From: Puccinia triticina
Taxonomy: Eukaryota > Basidiomycota > Pucciniomycetes > Pucciniales > Pucciniaceae
NCBI RefSeq assembly: GCF_026914185.1
Contig: NC_070570.1
Coordinates: forward strand, 1,426,001-1,490,000
DNA length: 64,000 nt
Direction of reading: 5' to 3'
Part shown: positions 9,350 to 21,019 of the stretch, one piece after another
Numbering within the stretch: the stretch's first letter is position 1
Layout of the letters: the number at the start of each line of letters is the position of its first letter
Translations under genes and position numbers: made by a program
The notes under the pieces: generated by a model
What the model saw: only the letters and a program-made list of their open reading frames with translations
Told to the model about the DNA's origin: nothing
The model's database searches: none

Positions 9350-9690
9350 CAGTCCGACTGAATTAGAACCGGTCGGATTGACCTGTCTGAGGGCCTTGTC
9401 AGAGTGGTCGGCTTGTCTACTCAGGTGGCCGACTGTCTGACGACCTTTCAGGCCAGCCGATGCTCATGCCACACCCTTCGGGACCGTCGGCTCGATCCAT
9501 GCGGTGGGCCGACCCTGATTACCAGTGCATCGGCATGGTCGGACTGCCCTTCCCGTCGGCTTTGGCGTCAATTTCACTCGGTCGAGGCTGGCCCTGGCTG
9601 GCCCTTTGGAATGTCCGACGCCGCGCCCGGTTGGCCTGGCCATAATCTGACGTCGGGGCAAAAATGACGTCGGCACTGCTCTACAAGTGG
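9350..9690. other. GC-rich insertion-like stretch, no gene recognised
   Basis: Base composition changes sharply to GC-rich, with repeated GGTCGG, GGCTGGCC and GACGTCGG motifs, between the CCA1 fragment and the start of OTU-duplication homology at about 9711. It looks like an old repeat insertion, but no terminal repeats were found. Confidence 0.35.
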
Positions 9691-9928
9691 AGCCGAGTGT
9701 AGACTTGCACCCATCAAACTTGTAGGAGGATCGAAATAAAAAACATATAATTATATTTACATGTCGTAATACCGCCTTCATCATGCTACTGCGTTGGTAT
9801 TTTAGGCTCAGGCAACACACACGTCAACACCCTACTAGACCCTATTATACTTGACATTGATTCACTCAATTGTGACTGCAGAGCCGATTTGGATCTGTCA
9901 CTTTCTGGAATCAGAATTGACGTTGAAA

Positions 9929-11425
9929 ATGTTGCGAAGCTTAATCAATGCATTGGCTCCACTCTACCCATTTACTGCCTCTTTTTTTCTGCTCTTGCTC
10001 CATGGATTGTCATCCGGTGAGTAATTACTTGATTCTCCATAGTAAATAACTAAGCACTTGTTCTAGCTGCTGATTTTTGGGACGACGTGCATCAGGTCTT
10101 GGATCTGAGGAATGTCTGAGCAACATGGGTAAGTAAGAATCGACTCCAAACATCTCTAGGAAAAAGCTCCCTCACCCTAACTAATAACTGGTCATTGCAC
10201 CATTGAACAATTCTTTCTTCTTCTTTGGGATTTCATGTCTCAGGAGAAGTCGACTGGATTCAGGATAGTGACGGACAGGTGTACCAGCAAGCCTGGTCAC
10301 CCATGTCGAACACATGGGTAGGCACACCTAAAGGTAACCAACGACTACTTTTTAAAACATCATCGTTCTGTGATTCATACTTAGATCCCCAGGAGTTGTG
10401 GCGTGCATCAGATGACAATGATACCGGGCCCAAGGACTGGAACATGGCAGATGGTTCAGTTCGGTCAGGTTACATTGAGAACATGCATGACCACTATCAG
10501 CCCAAATCCTACAAATCAAATTTACAAGGTAGGTGTGCAAAGTAAACCTATGTCAAACATCCTTGATGACACATCCGCGCTGCTTTGCCTTATCAACCTC
10601 CATTATTACCATATTCTTATTTCAATCCTGTGTAGATGCAACGGTCGAACAAGTTCGCAAGAGAAAAGTCTACACGGATACCAGCGACCTCAGCGGTTCT
10701 TTATCTAATCTTCCCAAAGAATTGCTTCAACAGTATTCGGCTAAAATATCGAGTAATCCCCCTGAAAAAGCAAAACTTCTTGACTTATCTTCGCACGGCA
10801 TACAATTTACTGGAACTGAGCAATACATAAAAGGCGATGGAAACTGTCAATACCGCGCCTTGTCATATCTCTGTTTTCAAAATCAAGATTATCATTCAGA
10901 CATAAGGAGATATGTTAACAATTAGAAAGTGGAAAATATAATGAATCGATTGACAGTGAAAAGCCCGGCGAGTTTTTTGCAAGACTGAAGAGGAGCGGGC
11001 AATGGGGTGCAGAACAGACGCTTGCAGCTGCGGCGGTTGTATTCCAAAAGAAGATTATCCTGCTTTCTCTAGCCTCATCACCACATTTCCAAGAATATGG
11101 AAGTGGACCAATTGATTGTGAAGCGCCCGGTTTGCTCTTCAAGGATGACCACTATGAATTGCTTTTTTCCAAGGGAAGCCAAATCTCCAATGACAACAGG
11201 ATCTCAGAAAGTAACAGAATCTCCAAGGGAAGCAGAGTTTCTGAGAAAAAGGGAGTTTCTAAGAAAATCAAGGTTTCAAAAGAAAAAATAAAGACTAAAC
11301 CTCATCCCAACTCTTCCCTCAAGGGCTCTTCATCTGCTTCCTGTGATATTTATATGATTGCCATGATGTTTGTGATGCTTGTTAATCTGCTTATCATGTG
11401 TTTTTGCGCCATGCATTTTGATTAG
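9929..11425 (+). pseudogene. OTU-domain cysteine protease paralogue 1, frameshifted
   Basis: Five exons splice in the same phase as the intact paralogue at 12884: 9929-10016, 10096-10128, 10244-10333, 10385-10528 and 10636 onward. Exon 1 encodes a signal-like N-terminus with a long hydrophobic core (FTASFFLLLLHGLSS). The OTU catalytic block DGNCQYRALSY is intact. After TATGTTAAC the sequence is 4 nt shorter than in the paralogue, so translation stops at TAG 10923-10925. The rest of the domain, including the catalytic His block (DDHYELLF) and a C-terminal hydrophobic tail, remains readable in another frame to 11425. The good conservation of this remnant implies a recent break. Homology to the paralogue starts about 220 bp upstream of the ATG, so the promoter was duplicated too. 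Confidence 0.85.
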
Positions 11426-11504
11426 GCTCACAAATTCTTAGCACCCTCTAGTTAAATGATTGAACAGAACACTTTTTTCAAGAGGCAAATGATGAGGGGT
11501 CAGT

Positions 11505-11890
11505 GTTTAGGCACTCCAAAACATTACCACATGCACTCCAAAAATGGAGTGCATTACTGTGTACTCCAAATATTTTGGAGTGCACATTTCATGCACTCCA
11601 GAAACTTGGGGTGCGCACTTTTCCACTCAAAAATGGAGAGCATAATTACCTTATACTCAAAATTAAATGTTGGAGTGCACACTTCACTTCAGAAAACATG
11701 GATTTCAAATTATCGCACTCCAAAAATGTAGTGCATTCCTGTGAATAAAAATCTTTTTGGAGTGTACAATTCATGGAATCCAAAAATACTTTGACTTTAT
11801 AACTCCCTTTAATGGCTGGTCTTGACACACCATCAAGGGCTCCACACTAAACCCAATGGCCAACAAAGACCAGCCATTGAGAGAAATGGA
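11505..11890. repeat. Tandem dyads of the GCACTCCAAAA/TTTTGGAGTGC type plus one degenerate GATGGCC unit
   Basis: Several units read GCACTCCAAAAATGGAGTGC, ACTCCAAATATTTTGGAGT and similar, each an inverted repeat, spaced about 30-60 bp apart to about 11790. The last part (11815-11885) carries AATGGCTGGTCTTGACACACCATCAAG and a related unit, which are decayed members of the GATGGCC dyad family. No coding content. Confidence 0.7.
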
Positions 11891-11894
11891 GTGC

Positions 11895-12680
11895 AATAAC
11901 ATATTGATTACTATTCTGTCCCAGTTATCAGCAGGCAAAACTCTTCTCAGTAATGGCTAGTCTTTACCAAAGTTGATTGAGATCCTAACTCAGCTAAGTC
12001 CCTTCTTGGTTTGGAGGGTCCCTGCGGGAAGTTGTCCCCCCTCCAATAGAGAGACTTAGTTCAGTTAGATTGAGATTAGGTTTTCACCAGCAAACAAGGT
12101 TCAGTAGACCCCTTTCAATCAGCCCATTTAGGCAGCAAGAAGTCCTCCACTATTGAGCTTCCTTTATTTAATCAGGATAACCAAGCTGTCAATACATCAC
12201 TCAATAATAGACCTCTTTGGAGGGATGTTACATTTGGTCATAAGTAATGTAATTCCAGGAATGCTTGGACAGATTTTTGAGCTGTGCACACCATATCATA
12301 TTCATGGGATCCTGAAATTTGAGTTCAGGGTTTTATCTCTTTATGCTGTAGTGTGAGCAACAAATCAGGCTTGGATGAGAAATGACCACAAGCTGTGTTG
12401 GGCAGAAAACCAAAACCTCTGAAGTGCACACTCCAAGGCCATAACTTTAGCTCAATCAACATCAAGCTTGATATTTAAAACATTACAAGTTGGATAAAAA
12501 CAAAAACAATATTTTTGATACAGAAATACAAACACATCAGTCCCTCCAAAATCCCAATTTGCTTACCTATTAGCCTTGTAGCAATATGAGCCTGCTTCGC
12601 AGCCAGAGCCTGTACCTTGAGATTTATCATCACCGCAGGAGGGATTATTTATTCCATGGAGCCTCACGCCATCCCTACAA
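11895..12680. other. Region between the OTU paralogues, no gene recognised
   Basis: AT-rich unique sequence with small unsupported reading frames. Homology with the upstream region of OTU paralogue 1 starts at about 12689 (CAATCAAACTTGTAGG), which marks the edge of the duplicated unit. Confidence 0.45.
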
Positions 12681-12883
12681 TCTATCCCCAATCAAACTTG
12701 TAGGGGGATTGGAATAAAAATATGACATTATGTAGTAGTACACCTTCGTCACATTGCTGCGTTGCTAGGCGCATGCCAAACACAGGTCAACACCCTGCGA
12801 GTCCCCACTACTTATCATTGATTCACTAAATTGCAATTTGCGACTGCAGAGCCAACTTAGTTTGCTTCTTGGAAGTAGAAGTG

Positions 12884-14532
12884 ATGTTCAAAATGTTACA
12901 AAGCGTAAGCAATGGATCTGGTCCAGTCTACTCATCCCTTGCCTTGTTTGTTCTACCAATGCTCTATGGATTCGTGTCTGGTGAGTGTTGAGCCTCCATA
13001 GTAGCTAAGGAGCTCAGACGCACTTATTCTAACTACTAATTTTTGCAACGGCGTGTATCAGCTCCTCGACATGGGCTATCTTGGAAGAAAGGTAATAGTA
13101 AGTAAACCTCAAGAATCGACTTCAAACATATCCAGACAAAAAGTTCCATCACCCAAACTCATAACTGATTATTGCATCTACGAACCATTTTATTTTCTTT
13201 GGGATACCATGCAGAAGGAGATTCCTGGATTTATGAGAATGAAGCAGACGGGCTATTGTACCAGAGGACTTGGTCAACTAAGCGGGATAGATGGCTAGAC
13301 GCACCTCTAGGTAACCAAAAACTACTTCTGAACATCACTTTGTTATTGATGCTTCATTGTGAATTGAGCCAAAAATGGGCTCTGCCTGGTACGCATTAAA
13401 ATCAGATGCCCCGATTGGGTCCATGGGGGACGCGGTGGCAGATGAATCGGTTGGGTCAGGTGAGGGGGAGAATTACGTTAAGAGCATGCATGACCACAAG
13501 TCTCGGCCAGAATCCTCCAAATCAAATTCACAAGGTGTGTAGAGTAAACGTTACCATGCCAAACATCTTAAGAACACATCCTCGCTGCTCGACTAAGAAA
13601 CGTCCGTTATTGTCAAACTCTTGTTTCAATACGGTGTAGGTGCAAAGGGCAAACAAAATCGCAAGAAGAAAGTCTCTAAGGATCCAATCAACCTCAACGG
13701 ATCATTGACTGGGATTCCCCAAGAATTGCTAAAAGGTTTCTCAGCTAAAATCTCAACCAAACCCCCTGAAGGAGCCAAACTGGTTAGCCTTTCTTCGGAG
13801 GCCGCCGGGACACCTCAATTTACTGCCACTCATGAGTACATAGAGCGCGACGGAAACTGTCAATACCGGTCCTTGTCATATTTCTTTTTGCAAAACCAAG
13901 ATTTTCACTCAAACATAAGGGAATATGTTAAAAATGAGTTAGAAAGTGGAAAATATGATGATTCAATTGTGGGTGACGGGCCGCAGGATTTCCTTGCAAG
14001 GCATGAGAGCGATGGGGAATGGGGTGTAGAACAGACACTTGCAGCTGCGGCGGAGGTATTCCAAAAGAAGATTATCCTGCTTTCTTTAGCCTCATCACCA
14101 CCATTTTTTCGACAATATGGAAGTGGACCGATTGATCGTGAAATGCCCGGGTTGCTCTTCAGGGATAGCCACTACGAATTGCTTTTTTCCAAGGAAAATA
14201 GAATTTCCCAGGGAAGCAGAGCTTACGAGGGAAATAGGCTTTACGAGGGAAGCAGATTTTGGGAGGGAAACAGAGTTTACGAGGGGAACAGAGTTCATGA
14301 GGGAAACAGATTTCATGAGGGAAACAGATTTTATGAGGGAACCAGATTTTATGAGGAAAACGGATTGTCAAACAGATCAAACATAATCTACCACGGAAAC
14401 ATCTTTCCCACGGAAAGAACAAATAGATCCCATCTCTCCTCTTCCCCAAACTTTCTCTCATTGTTTTCCACTGATTATTTTGTCATTTGGCTCTTTTTGG
14501 GTGTGCTCTTCTTTCATAATTGGTTTTTTTGA
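12884..14532 (+). CDS. OTU-domain cysteine protease paralogue 2, intact, candidate secreted or membrane protein
   Basis: OTU proteases remove ubiquitin-like modifiers. Exons: 12884-12980, 13062-13091, 13218-13310, 13406-13534 and 13640-14532; all introns are GT-AG in phase 1. An alternative start is the ATG at 12893. The N-terminus has a hydrophobic stretch (SSLALFVLPMLYGFVSG) ending at the first intron, consistent with a signal peptide or anchor. Exon 5 carries the OTU core: catalytic Cys in RDGNCQYRSLSY and a His in RDSHYELLF. Next comes a run of EGNR(F/V)(Y/H) hexapeptides, then a C-terminal hydrophobic segment (YFVIWLFLGVLFF). The part between the signal and OTU domain is short, acidic and not recognised. 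Two hydrophobic ends make the topology uncertain. An effector role is only an inference. Confidence 0.82.
14200..14352 (+). repeat. 18-bp coding minisatellite in the OTU gene
   Basis: About eight tandem copies of an 18-bp unit close to GAGGGAAACAGATTTCAT encode the hexapeptide EGNRFH and variants (SRAYEG, NRLYEG, SRFWEG). Purine-rich on the plus strand. The corresponding part of paralogue 1 has only weak hexapeptide periodicity, so the array expanded after the duplication. Confidence 0.8.
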
Positions 14533-14783
14533 TTAGTCTCACAGCTCGTGAACACCTTGAGTTGATTGAACCAACCAGTTTTGTTAGAGGGGCGAAGAAT
14601 GAACAGCCCTGCCCTCCTTTTTCCTTTTCAATCACGCTCAATCACGTTTAATTTCTTAGTTTAATCCAATTTCATGAGCCTCTTTGACTAAAGAATGGAT
14701 TAGATTGCTTTATCAGAAATTCCGAGTCTTGGCAAAGAAAGGTATTGACTTCTGACGGGGAGATAGATATGGACTGAAGATGA

Positions 14784-17300
14784 TTACGAGAGCTTGATAA
14801 GTCCGGCTTGCAGTTGATCTTTCAGCCACTTCGAACCATCTTCCTTCGTTTGATCAGGATACTCGATCTGCCGATCAATCACCTTCTCAATGATTTGGCC
14901 TAGATGTCTTCCTGGCTTGGTCCCTAATACTTCACATATCTCTTTCCCCTATAATTGTTGCACCAAAATTCATAGATCAGCCTCAGATGGGTTTTTCTAG
15001 ATGTTAAATCTTGCAGTGAAACCCTTTTTGTCTAGAAAGTTTGAAAAACGTACGTCTAATCTTCTTTTCTCAAATTCGGGCGTGACAACAAAGGTTAAGT
15101 CTAAGTCGGAGATCTTTTGAAAGACCAGATCATAAGACGAGATAATCGAGTTTTCGAGATCGGGTGATGACTCTGTAGTAAGATCATTATTGCCGAGGTT
15201 TGGCCAGAGATCAGCTCAAGAGAAAAGTGAGACGAAACGTAGGTCTATGAAAGCAATCGGACTGACGGGATTGAAGATGAGTGAGCTCGATGACCAGAGC
15301 GAAGAGGAGAGAAGTTTGCCAGTTCAAGCTTGCTTCAGCCTCGGGCTGCTTGAGATCATGAACATCGGGTAGCCGGAGAAGACGGCCTAACTCGAGCCGG
15401 ACAGACGAGCTTTGCGTGTTCAGGAGTGATTCCAGATGGGCTGAGTTGAGAACCTCGAGTGCCCGGAATAGGTGAGAAATGAAATTCTTGTCGTGGGTTC
15501 CTAGCTAAGCGTGTTTTCCATTCCAAACAGTGAGCGCGTGATGTAAAGAAGAAGGAAAAAATCCTTAAGAAAAAAGTCAAAAAGATAAAACATCCAGCAT
15601 TCGATCAGCATGAAACTCTTGCTCACTTTCAGACTCTCCATCAGGACCACCTCGCCAGCCCAGACCTGCTTCTTCCCTGTCTTGGCTTTCAAGAGGCGAT
15701 AAGGTACGAGTGCACAAGCGAGGAAAAGACGACGACTGAGGGCGACCGATTGCGGCAACAGTTTGGAGATATTTGGGGGTAGAGCGGGATCGCTGGGGGC
15801 GGCGGATGGACGGAGAAGCCGGGCTAGCCACTCTGCCGTCTGGACTGCCAATGATGACTCCAGTGGTGTATCTTGTAAACTCAAAGGAGGGCTGAAAACT
15901 AAATTGTATAGCCCCAGATCTTCGATCATCTTGAGCGACGATAGCGGATCCCGACCTGTTTTCACAAACAAATCAGCTCCGGATGCTTTAGATTTCATAT
16001 CGATAGAAGAAAAACTTTTATCGACTCTTACGGATGCTATCAAACTAACCTTTCAGCATCTTGTCAACTTCAGTTCCCACCCTCTCCCTGCTAATCTTTT
16101 CCTTTAATGCAACCTATTTGGATGACAGATGAAGATAAAGTATCAATAAAAACGGACATAAATGCTTTACTTTGAGGAAAAGGGTCTTACTCTGATGGGT
16201 TCTGATTTAGCAGCAGAAATGATATCGGAATCTAATTCGAATCCAAAGCGGGTAGCGAACCTAATACAACGCAGTAGGCGGAGAGGGTCGTCCTTGAAAG
16301 TGTGCTCGGCAGGGAGTGGGGTCCGGATGAGCCCCGCTTCGAGGTCTGCGAGGCCCTAGTAAAATAAAATAGATGAAGGTAAATCAGTGTTGGCATTGAC
16401 CAACTGAGTAAGATTTGTTTTCTTGTACCTTTCCAGTGTGATCTTCTATCGCCCCGCTATGAACGTTGTAAAATAATGAATTGATCGTGATGTCTCGTCG
16501 TAAAGCATCCTCCAAAGGGGTTCCAAAACTCTAATTGTGTCCCAGAAAAAAAAAACACGTTGATAGGCAGCAAAACAAACAAGAAGGCTTTCATAATCTG
16601 TCGCAGCAGAAAAAAGGGACGAGTATATATTCGGAGGGGAGTCATAGAGACCTACGACGGCGCTTGGGATCCGACTATCCTGATCGCCATATTCCTCGCT
16701 TCTGAGTTGGACAAAGTCGAGGTCCAAGCCGAGGAAAGTAGTCGTAGCAGTTTCGAGATGTTTACTCTGGTCGGGGCGGGCCTCGATGGTTGCGATCTTG
16801 CCCAGCTGGAAGACTTCCGCCTTCTCCTGCCCATCTCTCTTCCGATCGAGCTGCTCTTTTCGATGTTCGTGAAGATACTGCGAAAACCGGGTTGCGAAGT
16901 CTTGACCGGTTAACGATGAGATCGCAATATCCAGATCGTTGGATTCGACCCCAAGCAACTGTATACATGTACGAGAATGAGTTATCAGTATCCGCTTCGG
17001 GATTTGGGTATGTGTAATCCTGACCTTATCTCTGACCCAGCCACCAGCGATTCTGAGGGTGAGGGAGTCGAGGTCTTGATTCGCCGATGATCTGAGACGT
17101 GAAGTACATTGATCGAGCAGTCCGCAGAGCTTTGATTCGGCCCGGTTGAGGGTAATCTCGTGGTTCTTGATGCCCATCTTCGATGGCCTGAATGGTTTCT
17201 TGTGGGGATGATAGTTGGTATCAGTCGTCCTTCGTTTGAGACATCCCATCAGTGCTGGTCGTTGGTCGAGCTGCTTCCTGAGTAACTGGGCCAGTCTCAT
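14784..17300 (-). CDS. CCA1: CCA-adding enzyme (tRNA nucleotidyltransferase)
   Basis: It adds CCA to tRNA 3' ends in cytosol, nucleus and mitochondria. Supporting motifs: GGWVRDK joined by splicing to LLGVESNDLDIAI (nucleotidyltransferase DxD), ALRRDITINSLFYNV, DPLRLLRCIRFATRFGF, and ISRERVGTEVDKMLKG. The C-terminal GTKPGRHLGQIIEKV is also typical. Exons from the 5' side: 17025-17300, 16656-16958, 16429-16530, 16191-16355, 16050-16113, then from 15955 down, and a last one ending at TAA 14784-14786. Splices checked up to 15955 keep frame; those further 3' were not worked out. In-frame ATGs at 17300, 17249 and 17177 give a basic N-terminal extension or a short form, consistent with mitochondrial and cytosolic isoforms from one gene. 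Confidence 0.92.
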
Positions 17301-17304
17301 CAGC

Positions 17305-17940
17305 CAACCAAAGCATCCAAGTATGAAAGTGTAGTGGCTGTTCGTGGTCAACAAGATCGGACAACACAACCATAAAACATCCCAAGACACAACCTCGTCA
17401 CATTTGGAAAGTGGAACACAGAAGCACCGCATCCCTGAATGTAGCCTAACATATTCTAAATGAATGTGGTTGCAGACTTGCACCAAAGCGCGAAAAAAAA
17501 ACATACGCTGAAAAAAAGAGTCATTGTTACATAAAATCAATTGAGTCGTGGTGTAATCAGAGAGTAACATAAGGTAACATAGGTACCGAAAATTAGACAG
17601 AGTAACATAGAAACCAAAAATGAAACTACATAGTAACCGGAGAATGAAAAATCCCAAAGGGATGAGCACATGAAACGAGGAACAAAGATCAGCCAGCCGC
17701 TGATTGGCATGGCCAACCCACTCTCCCCGTTAGCGAAGTCACGGTTACCTTGATGGAACAACATGACTTATAAGTGTCACTTCTTTCCCCCACCCCATCC
17801 ATCCCATTCACCGTACAAACCCCCTTCCCGTCATATACACTCGTTGAGTTGTACCATAATTATGACCTTCATCGCTTCCTGAGAGTCGTCCATTCACCTT
17901 CATCTTCGTTGCCCCGTAACCATTTATCGCACCTGAACCC
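17305..17940. other. Intergenic region between CCA1 and the MULE gene
   Basis: No gene is recognised. A cluster of GTAACAT motifs at 17550-17620 stands out. The long minus frame continuing upstream of CCA1 into this region is probably 5' UTR read-through. Confidence 0.4.
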
Positions 17941-17946
17941 TTGCAG

Positions 17947-20900
17947 TCAAGACCCTCGCCTCCTCAAGTAAACCAACCACCTCAATCTCTCTTTAAACAA
18001 CCCCACAGACAGCTCGGTCGAATTCGCAACAAACGCCTTTGAGTGCTTGCCAACTCTCAACAAGGCATACGTTTTCTTTAACGCTGCCAATCCGGATTCC
18101 TGCATCTGAAATGTCAAGGCGCGAACCTCCGCATTACTGAGCCGAGAAGTATCTGCAATCCCACGAAAGACTGGCTGAAGCGTCTGAGACAGGCCCGGCG
18201 AACGCTCTTCTACCATGTGCAGAAGGGCATGGCATACACCTTGATAGTGGTTCATGGTCGCCGGCGGTGTGGCATCGGCCATGGTGGTCCTATCCTTTTT
18301 CTTCTTCATCACCTCGATCGCACGCTTGAGGATGGTTATAGCCGAGTCGAGTCCCTTGCTGGCTGCTCCCTTCGAGTGAGGTGATGTTGGGTGACTGAAC
18401 TCTTTGTTGAAATGGATTGGCAGGGCATTAGTGATGCAGGTAAGGTCACTAGGTGTCGCAGTTGGGGGTTCGAGTGGGCAAGCAGTAAGGTTTGGGTGTG
18501 AAGCGATGAAAGTGGGGATAGGTGGTGGCGCAAAGCGGCTGCGCTTGGAATCAGTCGCTTCGCGAGGTGAGAAGACACCAGAGATGCGTCTCTTGTGCAT
18601 CCCTGATTGCGTGGTCTGTACGACTTCGATGTCCGAGTCTCCGTCGATAAAGGTTGGGTCAATGGTGTGTACGCTACTAGGTGCCCGCTCTACCACCAAC
18701 ATGCGGTACTCTCGGGCCAGGTAGTACATGTGAAGACAACCACTGCCAACTTGAGTGAAATGTTTGCAGGAGCAGCTGATCAGGCGTGCTCTGGAAAGCC
18801 CGACTGCTGCCTCGTAGTGGACGTGATAGAATCGCAAGCCCGGAGCTGAGAAAGATGAAACAACAAACTGTAGTGATATGTAGTACATTAGACATGTGAG
18901 TATATACTAGTCACCCACGATCAACGATAAAGAAAAGAGCTCACGTGCAATGTATACCGATGGATCTCAGTACCAATCACTGCCAGATGTTCCCTTGTAT
19001 ATCCGTGTGCCCGGGTCTTAGATTGTTGCTGGTATAGATTTGCCACTTGCTTGTGGAATCCAGTATCCACCTGGTAGAACTCATGGCTGAAGTGAGGTTC
19101 GACAACATCACAGAGAATTTGAATCAGCTCGTCGATTCGGCGACGCTCGGGTGGGGGAATGAATTTGGTCTTGAGTATGAGGTGCCATGCTTCGGTGTAG
19201 TTGTTTGTATGCATGTTCTGGTGAGCGGTCTTTGGGAAAAAAGGTTCTCTAGTCAGATATTTTGGTATTCAACAGCTGAGAGGAAAATATAGCACTGACG
19301 ACTCTGTAGAACATTGACCAATGTTTGATATGCGTGTACCACTGTGAGTCTACGTACTTCGCAAAGGGCTCGTCAATTTCCCTCCATTTGCTGAGAAAGA
19401 TCATTGCTCGGCTTTTCGGGAACGTTTTTGCATGCATCAGCTTTTGGAAGTCGCTGATCGCCTCGGCTGAACGTTGACCCAAGTACATTCTTGCCTTTGC
19501 CTTCATGGCTTTCATGACATGGAAGTAGCACCAATAGTGCCTTGGTGCTCCGTCCGCGAGGTCGCAAAAACACGAGGAAACCGCTGTCTTGATTGCCAAT
19601 GCACAGTCGCTCATGACAGCATGAGGGACCAGCCCAGACGAGGACCGTAACCACCTGAGGATCTGTTCCAAGGGTTCACTGAAGCATGTAATTGAAAGTC
19701 AAGAAAAGATTAGCGGGATGTGAGTCAAGAAAGAATGTGATATTGGGCCACTCACATTGCAAGTGATCCCGTAAAAGCCCAGCAGACCGGCAATCCTTTG
19801 CCTGTGACTGGATTGCGGATCATGACGGTATCAAGACTAGCCTTCCGATTGCCCGAAAGAAAATGGTTGCTGACCGCGTTGTGAGTTGTGTCAACAAATA
19901 GCATGGTGGTCCCGTGCGCGAGCATCATTTCGCGTTGCCATGGGGACTGGAGCGCAAAAAGAAACATGTTGGAGTCCACAAGTGCCGGGGAAAAAGTGTA
20001 CCATCCAAGCCCGTCAAGGTGAGATTGCCAGAGGGCCAAGGAGGTGAAGACGTTTGGATCCCGTCTTGCCGGAGCGATAAGTCGGGTGTGAATGAGATTG
20101 TGAACGAGGTCATACATAATGCGCCGGCCCTCGGGGGCAGCAGAGACGGTCTTGCAAAGCTGATAATGTGTCAAAAAGATGGTGTCAATGTCTTTTCTTG
20201 TTGGATTATACAAAAGAAAGTTGTCTTACTGTGTTGAGGTCCGGGGCCAACAGGAGCTTTTGAATCCCCTTCCATCCAATGCCTGAATCAACACGGTTGA
20301 CAACCCACTGGTGCACGGAGACAGGAAGACGGGTGGCCTGCATGTCCTCAAGAGTATTGAGTTTGTGGCTGTGCTTCCAATGCCACTTGACTCTCATGGT
20401 GCTTGTAGGAAGGTGGTGTGAAATCTCAAACTTGGCTTTGCAGCCACACTTTCTATCGGATGCTTCTTTGCGGGAATTGAGAGGTGCTTCGTGGTGGCCA
20501 CTGCGAGGACAGGCGTAGAAGATCTTGAAGTGGCACTCCGGTGGGCGGCCGGCTTTCCGAGATGAAGAGGCGGCGGCAGCGGAAATAGCTTTATAATTGT
20601 CGTATCCGTTCTGGCGGGTCCATCGCACCGTCTCCTGCATCTTCTCAACAAAATCATATGCATCCCCCATAGAATGACCCGGTATAGAGAAGCAGAATGG
20701 GTGTTGCGGGAATGAGGGGGCTACACCATTTAGCCGTTGGACCATTCGCATTGCAGAAGGGTGGGCTTTCGTGCCGTGGGGGGCTGGCACCTCTGAGGTG
20801 GTGGGTTCGGGTGCAACATCTTCGATATTGGCAATGAAGGGGTAGATTTCTGTCATGGTTGGGGAATAGGATGGCAAGAATGATGGGATTGGCTTTTTGT

Positions 20901-21015
20901 TGGTGGGGGAAGTGGAGAGACGGGAATCAGAGATTGGGCGGACAGAGTCGACTCGAGGGGCGCTGAGAGGAGGAAAGTTGGGTGAAAGGTGGCGGAAGGG
21001 GTTGAGAGCGGTCAA
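17947..21015 (-). CDS. Mutator-like (MULE) transposase with FAR1-type and SWIM zinc fingers
   Basis: The first exon (about 20230-21015; the ATG at 20856 or 21015) has a FAR1-like region with Cys/His spacing CHFKIFYACPRSGHH and RKCGCKAKFE. Exon 2 (about 19752-20210) carries the first catalytic Asp in LFVDTTHNAVSNHF. Exon 3 (about 19249-19671) has VPHAVMSDCALAIKTA with the second Asp and HYWCYFHVMKAMKAKA. Exon 5 (17947-18888) has a SWIM finger, CSCKHF...GCLHMYYL. Exon boundaries between these blocks are approximate. The pieces remain open, so the gene may be intact. Terminal inverted repeats could not be identified, so the limits of the transposon are not set. Confidence 0.8.
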
Positions 21016-21019
21016 GAGA

